Positions 10,394 to 20,735 of a stretch of DNA of 64,000 nt are shown here, one piece after another (the first letter of the stretch is position 1; each line of letters begins with the position of its first letter). The notes below the pieces were generated by a model. The model worked only from the letters and a program-made list of their open reading frames with translations, was not told the origin of the DNA and ran no database searches. The DNA comes from Patiria pectinifera (lineage: Eukaryota > Echinodermata > Asteroidea > Valvatida > Asterinidae): assembly GCA_029964075.1 (NCBI GenBank), contig CM057142.1, positions 34,226,392-34,290,391 of the forward strand, in the 5' to 3' direction. A program made the translations under genes and the position numbers.

Positions 10394-10466
10394 GACACCA
10401 GCGGGATTCGAAACCGGGGCCCGCTAGTGTGTACGACAAATCGTAACCACTCGGCAAGTTCGTTAC
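10394..10466 (-). tRNA. tRNA-like sequence (Leu/Ser type), probably pseudogene or SINE head
   Basis: On the minus strand, TTGCCGAGTGG (10,447-10,457) matches an A box of the Leu/Ser tRNA style and GGTTTCGAATCCC (10,403-10,415) a B box with one extra T. The T-arm has CGGG/CCCG pairing, and an 8-T run follows immediately, so Pol III signals are present. Acceptor-stem pairing is not evident, so it is unlikely to be a functional tRNA. It sits within 130 bp of the start of array 1. Confidence 0.45.
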
Positions 10467-10764
10467 CTTAGTTCTCTTTATAAAAAAGTTGTCTTTATAG
10501 GCGAGGAAACGCGCAAGGATGAGTCGACATTTTTTTAAGGAATAATCGTCGAAGAGCCAAATAAAATATATTATAAATAATAAATATATTATAAGTCGGT
10601 AGAGTGCCATTTTCAGATCATCATTCTGGGGTTGGTGGTTCAATCCTGAGGTTGTCAACAACGACATATTTTTTTTCCGTCAGAGCGGAGGGGGTGGGGG
10701 AGTGACGACGACACGTGACTTTTGACGTCACCACCCTTTGCAACCGGAGGTTTATATAGGCCTA

Positions 10765-11330
10765 TCTTTTGTTTGTAAACATTGGCGCCATTTTGTATGG
10801 GCTGCCGTAAGCGCATAAATTGAAGCCGTGGTTGGCAACATATTTTTCCAAAATAGTCCTCATAACGCCATCAACACATATATAAAAAGGAATGTGTAGG
10901 AATTATTTTGTAGCTTTGTTGAAAACTAGTGCAGGGCCCGTCAAAAAATGCACCTGTTCGGTAGGGGCAATTTCAAAATGCTCATATTATGCAAACAACG
11001 CACACGATTCAATTGTGTTGTTTTCACAGGTTAAACTCACACTCATAGGTTCAGCGCACTTTGTACATGTCGCCATACATCCCCGGCACTGATATTCACC
11101 CATACGACGGACAGACAGACAGACCGAACGACCGACAGACAGACAGCCCGACAGACAGACAGACAGACAGACAGACATTCCTGGAATTATTTTAAGGATG
11201 TTGTATTTTCAAGTATCAAATAAATTTTGGTGATCTGTAATAACTCTTCTTCGTTTTTGCAGTGTTGGACCTTCCATAGTTTTGCAGGCCGTGGTTGGCG
11301 AAAATTCAGTTTGCCAACCAAGCGCAGAAA
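10765..11330. repeat. Unrelated insertion in array B1 with CAGA microsatellite
   Basis: The first full monomer is interrupted after its TATA segment by about 565 bp of non-array sequence, and monomer sequence resumes near 11,331 (GATCATAAATTCCCG). TATATA occurs on both sides. Inside are a duplicated CCGTGGTTGGC motif (near 10,827 and 11,289) and an impure GACA/CAGA tetranucleotide tract at about 11,107-11,176. No transposon family recognised. Confidence 0.6.
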
Positions 11331-13024
11331 GCTATATAGATCATAAATTCCCGTTTCGGTAAGTGCGAGCCGGTAGCCAAGTCGGTAAAGTGCCGTTCTC
11401 AGATTATCAATCTAGGGGTTGGTGGTTCGAGCCCGAGGTTGTCAACAACGACATTTTTTTTTTCGTCAGAGCGTAGGGGATGGAGGACTGACGACGCCAC
11501 GTGACTTTTGACGTCACCACCCTTTGGAACCGGAGGTTTATATATAATAAAAATTCCCGGCTTGGTAAGTGCGAGCCGGTAGCCAAGTCGGTAGAGTGCC
11601 ATTTTCAGATTATCATTCTGGGGGTTGTTGGCTCGAGCCGGATGTTGTCAACAACGACATTTATTTATTTTTACGTTAGAGCGGAGAATGTTGGGGGGGG
11701 GGAGGGACTGACGACGACACGTGACTTTTGACGTCACCACCCTTTGCAGCCGGAGGTTTATATTTATTATCAATTCCCGGTTCGGAAAGTGCGAGCCGGT
11801 AGCCAAGCCGGTAGCCAAGTCGGTAGAGTGATATTTTCAGATCATCATTCTGGGGGTTGGTGGTTCGAGCCCGAGGTTGTCAACAACGACTATTTTTTTG
11901 TCAGAGCGGAGGGGATGGGGGAGTGACGACGACACGTGACATTTGACGTCACCACCCTTTGCAACCGGAGGTTTATATATATTATAAATTCCCGATTCGG
12001 CAAGTGCGAGCTGGTAGCCAAGTCGGTAAAGTGCCGTTCACAGATCATCAATCTAGGGGTTGGTGGCTCGACGAGCCCGAGGTTGTCACCAACGACATCT
12101 ATTTTTTTCCCGTCAGAGCGGAGGGGGTGGGAGACTGACGACGACACGTGACTTTTGACGTCACCACCCTTTGTAACCTTAGGTTCATTTATATTATAAA
12201 TTCAAAACATTTCAAGTGCGAGCCGGTAGCCTAGACGGAAGTGTGCCGTTCTCAGATCTTCAATCGCGGGGTTGGTGGTTCGAGCCCCAGGTTGTCATTT
12301 ACGACATTTATTTTTTTTCTGCGGAGGGGGCGGGCTGCGGAATTGATGACGACACGTGACTTTTGACGTCACCACCCTTTGCAACCTGAGGTTCATATAT
12401 TTTATAAATTCAAAACAGTTCAAGTGCGACCCGGTAGCCTAGACGGTAGAGTGCCGTTCTCAGATCTTCAATCGCGGGGTTGGTGGTTAGAGCCCCAGGT
12501 TATCATTTACGACATTTATTTTTTTTTCTGCAGAGCGGAGGGGGCGGGCTGCGGAATTGATGAGGACACGTGACTTTTGACGTCACCACCCTTTGCAACC
12601 TGAGGTTCATATATATTATATTTCAACACCTTTCAAGTGCGAGCCGGTAGCTCAGTCGGTAGACTGCCATTCTCAGATATTCAATCGCGGGATTGGTGGT
12701 TCGAGCCCCAGGTTGTCATCTGCGACAATTATTATTTTTTTCGACGCGTAAGCGGAGGGATTGATGAGGACAGGTGACTTTTGACGTCACCACCCTTTGC
12801 AACCTGAGGTTCATATATATTATATTTCAACACATTTCAAGTGCGATCCGGTAGCTCAGTCGGTAGAGTGCCATTCTCAGATATTCAATCGGAGGGTTGG
12901 TGGTTCGGGATCCAGGTTGTCAGCTGCGACAATTATTATTTTTTTCGACACGTGCGCGGAGGGAGCGGGGTGAGGGATTGATGACGACACGTGACTTTTG
13001 ACGTCACCACCCTTTGCAACCTGA

Positions 13025-13195
13025 GGTTCATATATATTATATTTCAACACATTTCAAGAGCCCCAGGTTGTCATTTGCGATATTTATTTTTTTTTTCGAC
13101 ACGGGAGCGGAGGGATTGATGAGGACAGGTGACTTTTGACGTCACCACCCTTTGCAACCTGAGGTTCATATATATTATATTTCAACACATTTCAA
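13025..13195 (+). repeat. Headless array monomer
   Basis: Monomer sequence passes from ...CATTTCAAG directly to AGCCCCAGGTTG, deleting the A box, the anticodon-like region and most of the B box while keeping the E-box/CRE core, TATA and T-run. One copy is present here; four are present in array B2. Confidence 0.8.
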
Positions 13196-16100
13196 GTGCG
13201 ATCCGGTAGCTCAGTCGGTAGAGTGCCATTCTCAGATATTCAATCGGAGGGTTGGTGGTTCGGGCTCCCCGTTGTCATCTGCGACAATTATTATTTTTTT
13301 CGACACGGGAGCGGGGTGAGGGATTGATGACGACACGTGACTTTTGACGTCACCACCCTTTGCAACCTGAGGTTCATATATATTATATTTCAATACGTTT
13401 CAAGTGCGAGACGGTTGCTCAGTCGGTAGAGTGCCATTCTCAGATATTCAATCGCGGGGTTGGTGGTTCGAGCCCCAGGTTGCCATTTGCGATATTTATT
13501 ATTTTTCGATTTTTTTTTTCGACAGAACGGAGGAGGCGGGCTGCGGAATTGATGACGACACGTGACTTTTGACGTCACCACCCTTTGCAACCTGAGGTTC
13601 ATATATTTTATAAATTCAAAACATTTCAAGTGCGACCCGGTAGCCTAGTCGGTAGAGTACCGTTCTCAGATCTTCACTTGCGGGGTTTGGTTCGAGCCCA
13701 AGGTTGTCATCTACGACGTTTATTTTGTTTCCTCAGAGCGGAGTGGGCGGTGTGAGGGATTGGTGTCGACACGTGACTTTTGACGTCACCACCCTTTGCA
13801 ACTGGACGTTCATATATATTATAAATTCCAAACATTTCAAATGCGAGCCGGTAGCCTAGTCGGTAGAGTGCCGTTCTCAGATCTTTAATCGTGGGGTTGG
13901 TGATTCGAGCCCCAGGTTGTCATTTGCGATATTTATTATTTTTCGATTTTTTTTTTCGACAGAACGGAGGGGGCGGGCTGCGGAATTGATGACGACACGT
14001 GACTTTTGACGTCACCACCCTTTGCAACCTGAGGTTCATATATATTATATTTCAATACGTTTCAAGTGCGAGACGGTTGCTCAGTCGGTAGAGTGCCATT
14101 CTCAGATATTCAATCGCGGGGTTGGTGGTTCGAGCCCCAGGTTGTCATTTGCGATATTTATTATTTTTCGATTTTTTTTTTCGACAGAACGGAGGGGGCG
14201 GGCTGCGGAATTGATGACGACACGTGACTTTTGACGTCACCACCCTTTGCAACCTGAGGTTCATATATTTTATAAATTCAAAACATTTCAAGTGCGACCC
14301 GGTAGCCTAGTCGGTAGAGTACCGTTTTCAGATCTTCACTTGCGGGGTTTGGTTCGAGCCCAAGGTTGTCATCTACGACGTTTATTTTGTTTCCTCAGAG
14401 CGGAGTGGGCGGTGTGAGGGATTGATGTCGACACGTGACTTTTGACGTCACCACCCTTTGCAACCTGTGGTACATATATATTATACATTCCAAACTTTCC
14501 AAGTGCGAGCCGGTAGCCTAGTCGGTAGAGAGTCGTTCTCAGTTCTTCAATCGCGGGGTTGGTGGTTCGAGCCCCAGGTTGTCATCTTCGATATTTGTTT
14601 TGTTTCGTGAGGGGAAGTGGGTGTTGTGAAGGATTGGTGTCGACACCTGACTTTTGACGTCACCACCCTTTGCAACCGGACGTTCATATATATTATAAAT
14701 TCCAAACATTTCAAATGCGAGCCGGTAGCCTAGTCGGTAGAGTGCCGTTCTCAGATCTTCAACCATGGGGTTGGTGATTCGAGCTCAAGGTTGTCATCCA
14801 CGATATTTTAATTTTTTTTCGTCAGAGCGGAGTGGGCGGTGTGAGGGATAGATGTCAACACGTGACCTTTGACGTCACCACACTTTGCAACCTGAGTTAG
14901 CCTAGTTTGTAGAGTGCCGTTTTCATATCTTCAATCGCGGGGTTGGTGGTTCGTGACAACCCAGGTTGTCATCTACGATATTTGTTTTTTTCGTCAGAGT
15001 GGAGGGGACTGTGTGAGAGATTGATGAAGACACGTGACTTTTGACGTCACCAACCGTTGCGACCTGATGTTAAAATATATTATAAATTACAAACATTTCA
15101 AGTGCGAGCCGGTAGCCTAGTCGGTAGAGTGCCGTTCTCAGATATTCAATCGCGGGGATGGTGGTTCGAGCCCCAGGTTGTCATCTGCGACATTTACCGT
15201 TTTTTCGACAGAGCGGAGGGGCCGGGTGAGGGATTGATGACGACACGTGACTTTTGACGTCACCACTCTTTGCAACCTGTGGTTCATATTTATTATATTT
15301 CAACACATTTCAAATGCGAGCCGGTTGCGCAGTCGGTAGAGCCCCGTTCTCAGATATTCAAACGCGGGGTTGGTGGTTCGAGGCCCAGGTTGTCATTTGC
15401 GACATTTTTTCTTTTTTCGACAGAGCGGAGGGGGCGGGGTGATGGATTGATGACGACACGTGACTTTTGCCGTCACCACCCTTTGCAACCTGAGGTTCAT
15501 ATATAAATGATATTTCAACACATTTCAAGCCGGTAGCTCAGTCGGAAGTGTGCCGTTCACAATTCTTCAATTGCGCGATTGGTGGTTCGAGCCCCAGGTT
15601 GTCATCTGCGACATTTTTTTTTCGACAGAGCGGAGGGGGCGGGGTGAGGTTCATATATATTAAAAAATCAAAACTTTTCAGGTGCGAGCCGGTAGCCTAG
15701 TCGGTAGAGTGTCCTTCTCAGATCTTCAATCGCGGGGTTGGTGGTTCGAGCCCGAGGTCGTCATCTGCTATATTTATTCATCTACTATATTCATTTATTT
15801 TTTTCGTCAGAGTAGAGGGGGCGGTGTGAGGGATTGATGTCGACACGTGACTTTTGACGACACCAACCTTTGCAACCTGAGGCTCATATGTATTATGAAT
15901 TCAAAACATTTCAAGTGCGAGCCGGTAGCTCAGTCGGTAGAGTGCCATTCTCAGATCTTCAATCGCCAGGTTGGTGGTTCGAGCCCAAGGTTGTCATTTG
16001 CGACATTTTTTTTTCCGACAGAACGGAGGGGGCGGGGTGAGGGATTGATGACGAAACCGGTAGCTCAGTCGGAAGTGTGCCGTTCACAATTCTTCAATCG

Positions 16101-18040
16101 CGCGGTTGGTGGTTCGAGCCCCAGGTTGTCATCTGCGACATTTTTTTTTCCACAGAGCGGAGGGGGCGGGTCGAGGGATTGATGACGACACGTTACTTTT
16201 GACGTCACCACCCTTTGCAACCTGAGGTTCATATTCATTATATTTCAACACATTTCAAGTGCGAGCCGGTTGCTCAGTCGGTAGAGTGGCATTCTCAGAT
16301 CTCCAATTGCGACATTTTTTTTTTTCGACAGAGTGGAGTTGGCGGGGTGAGGGATTGATGACGACACGTAACTTTTGATGTCACCACCCTTTGCAACCTG
16401 AGGTTCATATATATTATATTTCCACACATTTCAAGTGCGAGCCGGTTGCTCAGGCGGTAGAGTGCCGTTTTCAGATATTCAATCGCGGGGTTGGTGGTTC
16501 GAGCCCCACTTTGTCATCTGCGACATTTATTATTTTTTTGACACGGGGGCGGGTCGAGGGATTGATGACGACACGTGACTTTTGACGTCACCACCCTTTG
16601 CAACCTGAGGTTCATATATATTATATTTCAAGAAATTTCAAGTGCGAGCCGGTAGCTCAGTCGGCAGAGTGCCATTCTCAGATCATCAATTGCGGGGTTG
16701 GTGGTTCGAGCCCCACGTTGTCATTTGCGACATTTTTTTCCTACAGAACGGAGGGGGCGGAGTGAGGGATTGATGACGACACGTGACTTTTGCAACCCCC
16801 CTTTGCAACCTGAGGTTCATATTTATTATATTTCAACACATTTCAAGTGCGAGCCGGTTGCTCAGTCCGTTTAGTGCCATTCTCAGATCTTCAATCGCGG
16901 GGTTGGTGGTTCGAGCCCCAGGTTGTCATTTGCGATATTTTTTTTCGACAGAACGGAGGGGGCGGAGTGAGGGATTGATGACGACACGTGACTTTTGCAA
17001 CCCCCCTTTGCAACCTGAGGTTCATATTTATTATATTTCAACACATTTCAAGTGCGAGCCGGTTGCTCAGTCCGTAGAGTGCCATTCTCAGATCTTCAAT
17101 CGCGGGGTTGGTGGTTCGAGCCCCAAATTGTCATCTGCGACATTTATTATTTTTTTGACACGTGAGCGGAGGGAGCGGGGTGACGGATTGATGACGACAC
17201 GTGACTTTTGACGTCACCACCCTTTGCAACCTGAGGTTCATATATATTATATTTCAAGAATTTTCAAGTGCGAGCCGGTAGCTCAGTCGGCAGAGTGCCG
17301 TTCTCAGATCATCAATCGCGGGGTTGGTGGTTCGAGCCCCACGTTGTCATTTGCGACATTTTTTTTTCGACAGAACGGAGGGGGCGGAGTGAGGGATTTA
17401 TGACGACACGTGACTTTTGCAACCCCCCTTTGCAACCTGAGGTTCATATTTATTATATTTCAACTCATTTCAAGTGCGAGCCGGTTGCTCTGTCCGTAGA
17501 GTGCCGTTCTCAGATCATCAATTGCGGGGTTGGTGGTTCGAGCCCCACGTTGTCATTTGCGACATTTTTTTTCGACAGAACGGAGGGGGAGGAGTGAGGG
17601 ATTGATGACGACACGTGACTTTTGCAACCCCCCTTTGCAACCTGAGGTTCATATTTATTATGTTGCTCAGTCCGTAGAGTGCCATTCTCAGATCTTCAAT
17701 CGCGGGGTTGGTGGTTCGAGCCCCAGGTTGTCATGTGCGACATTGCATGTACTTTTTTTTCTACAGATCGGAGGGGGCCTGAGGTTCATATATATTATAC
17801 TTCAACTCATTTCAAGTGCGAGCCGGTAGCTCAGTCGGTAGAGTGCCATTCTCTGATCTTCAATCGTGGGTTTGGTGGTTCGAGCCCCAGGTTGTCATTT
17901 GCGACATTAATTTTTTTTCGACAGAGCGGAAGGCGCGGGGTGAGGGATTGATGACGAAACGTGACTTTGACGTCACCACCCTTTGCAACCCAAGGTTGTC
18001 ATTTCCGACATTTTTTTTCGACAGAGCGGAGGGAGCGGGG

Positions 18041-18406
18041 GCGTAATTTGTTTTCCTTGGAGGGTTAGGGGCAATGTCATGAATAATTCAGTTTTTCCTT
18101 TGAATCATTGCAAGACTTAGGTTCTCGTTCTATTTTCCCCTTAATTTAAAATTAAAAAAATAGCTGATGAAAATGAGCAGCGACGACGTCGTGGATTCGA
18201 ACCAGGGATCTTTGTATCCATAGCTCATCTCTCTATCCACTAGGCTACTGTGTGGTAGCTCGACGACAGCCGTTCTTTAAAATGCTTTAATGTATTGTAA
18301 CTAGTTGAGTAACTAACAACATTGCTGTTGATGTCATTGTCCGTTCTCATGGATAAACATTATGCATGACATTGCCCCTAAACCCTCCTAGGAATAAAAA
18401 TTACGC
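18041..18406. mobile_element. 366-bp MITE inserted in array B1
   Basis: Ends are inverted repeats of about 45 bp: GCGTAATTTGTTTTCCTTGG at the left against the complement of ...CCTAGGAATAAAAATTACGC at the right, both continuing into AGGGTTAGGGGCAATGTCATG. The flanking monomer sequence is GC-rich, so the target duplication is ambiguous (GAGCGGGG against GGGCGGGG is possible). It carries a minus-strand tRNA-like segment. Three 366-bp copies recur in array B2, so it was spread by array amplification, not by separate insertions. Confidence 0.85.
18183..18262 (-). tRNA. tRNA-like segment inside the 366-bp MITE
   Basis: On the minus strand the A-box-like TAGCCTAGTGG (18,237-18,247) and the perfect B box GGTTCGAATCC (18,193-18,203) are correctly ordered and spaced. 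No paired acceptor stem is visible and the anticodon arm does not fold canonically, so it is a tRNA-derived remnant or SINE head. The same segment occurs within the MITE copies at 43,394, 46,797 and 50,200. Confidence 0.5.
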
Positions 18407-19064
18407 GGGCGGGGTTAGAGATTGTTGACGACACGTGACTTTTGACGTCACCACCCTTTGCAACCTGAGGTTCATATATGTTATATTTCAACTCATTTCA
18501 AGTGCGAGCCTGTTGCTCAGTCGGTAGAGTGCCATTCTCAGATATTCAATGGCGGGTTGGTGGTTCGAGCCACAGGTTGTCATTTGCGCCTTTTTTTTTC
18601 GACAGAGCGGAAGGGGCGGGGTGAGGGATTGATGACGACACGTGACTTTTGACGTCACCACCCTTTGCAACCTGAGGTTCATATTTATTATATTTCAACA
18701 CATTTCAAGTGCCAGCCGGTAGCTCAGTCGGTAGAGTGCCGTTCTCAAATCTTAAATCGCGGGATTGTTGGTTCGAGCCTCAGGTTGTCATCTGCGACAT
18801 TTATTCTCTTCGAAAGAGCGGAGGGGGAGGGGTGAGGGATTGATTACGACACGTGACTTTTGACGTAACCACCCTTTGCAGCCTGAGGTTCATATGTATT
18901 ATATTTCAATACGTTTCAAGTGCGAGCCTGTAGCTCAGTCGGTAGAGTGCCATTCTCAGATATTCAATCGCAGGGTTGGTGGTTCGAGCCCCAGGTTCTC
19001 ATCTGCGACATTTATTATTTTTTTTCGACAGAACGGAGGGGGCGGGGTGAGGGATTGATGACGA

Positions 19065-19083
19065 CACGTGACTTTTGACGTCA
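19065..19083 (+). promoter_or_regulatory. Representative monomer E-box + CRE pair
   Basis: CACGTG at 19,065-19,070 and the palindromic CRE TGACGTCA at 19,076-19,083. CACGTG is the class of site bound by USF/MYC/MITF-type bHLH proteins and TGACGTCA that of CREB/ATF bZIP proteins. The same pair with the same 5-bp gap occurs in most monomers of both arrays. Confidence 0.7.
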
Positions 19084-19106
19084 CCACCCTTTGCAACCTG
19101 AGGTTC

Positions 19107-19119
19107 ATATATATTATAT
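19107..19119 (+). promoter_or_regulatory. Representative monomer TATA-like element
   Basis: ATATATATTATAT-like stretch 39 bp before the A box, a position consistent with the upstream TATA element of some Pol III genes. It is kept, with small variations, in nearly all monomers. Confidence 0.45.
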
Positions 19120-19134
19120 TTCAATACATTTCAA

Positions 19135-19239
19135 GTGCGAGCCTGTAGCTCAGTCGGTAGAGTGCCATTCTCAGATAATCAATCGCGGGATTGGTGGTTC
19201 GAGCCCCAGGTTGTCATCTGCGACATCTATTATTTTTTT
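19135..19239 (+). ncRNA. Representative putative Pol III transcript of an array monomer
   Basis: A box TAGCTCAGTCGG at 19,146-19,157, B box GGTTCGAGCCC at 19,196-19,206, hairpin TGTC (19,212-19,215) with GACA (19,222-19,225), and a 7-T terminator-like run at 19,233-19,239. The head resembles tRNA-Lys best, through the CGG-TAGCTCAGTCGGTAGAG 5' part and the TTCGAGCCCCACGTTG-type 3' part seen in sister monomers, but it has about 6 extra bases between the D and T arms and no acceptor stem. Expected RNA is about 90-105 nt. Transcription is not shown. Confidence 0.45.
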
Positions 19240-19737
19240 AGACACGGGAACGGGGTTAGGGATTGATTACGACACGTGACTTTTGACGTCACCACCCTTT
19301 GCAACCTGAGGTTCATATGTATTATATTACAATACGTTTCAAAGGCGATCCTGTAGCTCAGTCGGTAGAGTGCCATTCTCAGATATTCAATCGCGGGGTT
19401 GGTGGTTCGAGCCCTAGGTTGTCATCTGCGACATTTACTTTTTTTTCGACAGAGCGGAGGGGGCGGGGTGAGGGATTGATGACGACACGTGACTTTTGAC
19501 GTCACCACCCTTTGCAACCTGAGGGTCATATGTATTATATTTCAGTACGTTTCAAGTGCGAGCCTGTAGCTCAGTCGGTAGAGTGCCATTCTCAGATAAT
19601 CAATCGCGGGGTTGGTGGTTCGAGCCCCAGGTTGTCATTTGCGACATTTTTTTTTCCGACAGAGCGGAGGGGGCGGGGTAAGGGATTGATGACACGTGAC
19701 TTTTTACGTCACCACCCTTTGCAACCTGTGGTTCATA

Positions 19738-19753
19738 TTTATTAAATTTTATT
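19738..19753 (-). promoter_or_regulatory. Two AATAAA polyadenylation signals within the array edge
   Basis: TTTATT at 19,738-19,743 and 19,748-19,753 read AATAAA on the minus strand, about 35-50 nt past the stop codon of the unassigned ORF at 19,788-20,735. They are part of the last array monomer. The same arrangement exists in unit 2 near 54,878-54,893. Confidence 0.5.
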
Positions 19754-19787
19754 ATATTTCAACACATTTCAAGTGCGAGCCGGTACC

Positions 19788-20735
19788 TCAGTCATCTGCG
19801 ACATTAATTATATTTTTTGACAAGTCATCGTCAGTGTGGAAACTGGTGTCCTCCAACCCATATTCTTCCTCGACATTTGCCGCATTGACGTGATGAGCGC
19901 CAAGACCTTGATAACCACACTTGTCCTCTTTAACTTCGGTGCCATAAGGGTAGAGTTTTCTACGTTTGAAATGCTTCGTACTTCGGCAGGCTATTTCACT
20001 TTCGTTTGTATTCTCTGCCCGTGTACATATTTTCTGTCCATCAGCTTTAAGAAGGCGGTGGATGGAGTCTTCCAAACAACTCGGCTCGTGTTGCAGTCTA
20101 CTTAGAAGTTCTGAGATGCAAGTTTTTCCATCCTTGGTCCTCCTGACGATGGGTGAGCCGGGCGTTGTTTTCCTGGCGAGAGATCGGTGCCGGCCGTTCT
20201 TCGGCCGCTGCATTGCTAGGGCCTCAAGAACGTCCAGCAGTTGTTTGCTCACGACTTTCTCACCGAGTTGGTCAGCGCTATTCACCGCGTGTCCATAATC
20301 CAAGGTCTGGGTAGCAGCATCCCTCACTGATACTGCATCGAAGAAGCTGGGGTGATGGTTCAATGTGTTTCTCTGGCATGAGCACCTCGTCATGTTTGTC
20401 TGTGTGCCTCTAGTTTGGCGCAATTTCCGGGTTGCAGCGCAGACCTCGATGACACTCTCATCCGTATCGCTCTCCGAGGTGGTCGCCCAGCAGTCTGTCC
20501 CGATGCCGTCCGCGGTCCGGCCGGCGTACCAGCCCCACGCCGTGACGTCGCCGTCCGAGCGCCTCCTGAGCAGTCCGCGGCTGTTGAGATGCTTGCGGCA
20601 CCGCTCGTCAAACTTTTCCACCGAGCACCTGAGCGAGTCGACCCGGGACAGGAGCGCGGTTCGGTGCTTGGACAGTAATGCGTCAAAGGAACAGCCACCA
20701 TGTTCCTTTGACAAGAGTGATTCCGATATATCCAT
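19788..20735 (-). CDS. Unassigned 315-residue protein, copy 1
   Basis: From the ATG at 20,735 (MDISESLLSKEHGG...) the frame is open for 315 codons. The N-terminal 55 residues look helical (LSKHRTALLSRVDSLRCSVE), followed by LRRRSDGDV, an acidic SESDTDES stretch, two TQT motifs, a Lys/Arg-rich middle (RPKNGRHRSLARKTTPGSP) and a KRRK basic cluster near residue 260, suggesting a soluble, possibly nuclear protein. I recognise no domain. The last 11-12 codons (…SKNIINVADD, stop) come from the edge of the tRNA-like array, which also supplies two AATAAA signals, so the original C-terminus may have been replaced or this may be one exon of a longer gene. The copy in unit 2 is at least 95% similar but has a nonsense codon at W83. 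Confidence 0.6.
   Translation of the reverse strand: MDISESLLSKEHGGCSFDALLSKHRTALLSRVDSLRCSVEKFDERCRKHLNSRGLLRRRSDGDVTAWGWYAGRTADGIGTDCWATTSESDTDESVIEVCAATRKLRQTRGTQTNMTRCSCQRNTLNHHPSFFDAVSVRDAATQTLDYGHAVNSADQLGEKVVSKQLLDVLEALAMQRPKNGRHRSLARKTTPGSPIVRRTKDGKTCISELLSRLQHEPSCLEDSIHRLLKADGQKICTRAENTNESEIACRSTKHFKRRKLYPYGTEVKEDKCGYQGLGAHHVNAANVEEEYGLEDTSFHTDDDLSKNIINVADD

Larger units (their letters stand above)
10593..19823 (+). repeat. Tandem array B1 of ~215-bp tRNA-related monomers
   Basis: About 40 monomers, all in one orientation, typically 205-225 bp apart. Order within a monomer: CACGTG, 5-bp gap, TGACGTCA, CACCACCCTTTGCAACC, a TATATATTATA-like stretch, a tRNA-Lys-like head with A box (TAGCTCAGTCGG, TAGCCTAGTCGG or TAGCCAAGTCGG) and B box (GGTTCGAGCCC), TGTC-N6-GACA, a T-run, then a GC-rich GACAGAGCGGAGGGGGCGGGG tail. 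Head subtypes are regionally clustered: CCAAG types about 11,370-12,030, CCTAG types about 12,220-15,120, CTCAG types mostly later. The first monomer is truncated at its A box; the last has lost the middle of its head. Confidence 0.95.

Noticed and set aside
19788..20735. Assignment of the unassigned protein to the KANSL1/MSL1v1 family
   Set aside because: A short LRRRS-type phrase is reminiscent, but the PEHE-type region and the surrounding order do not match.
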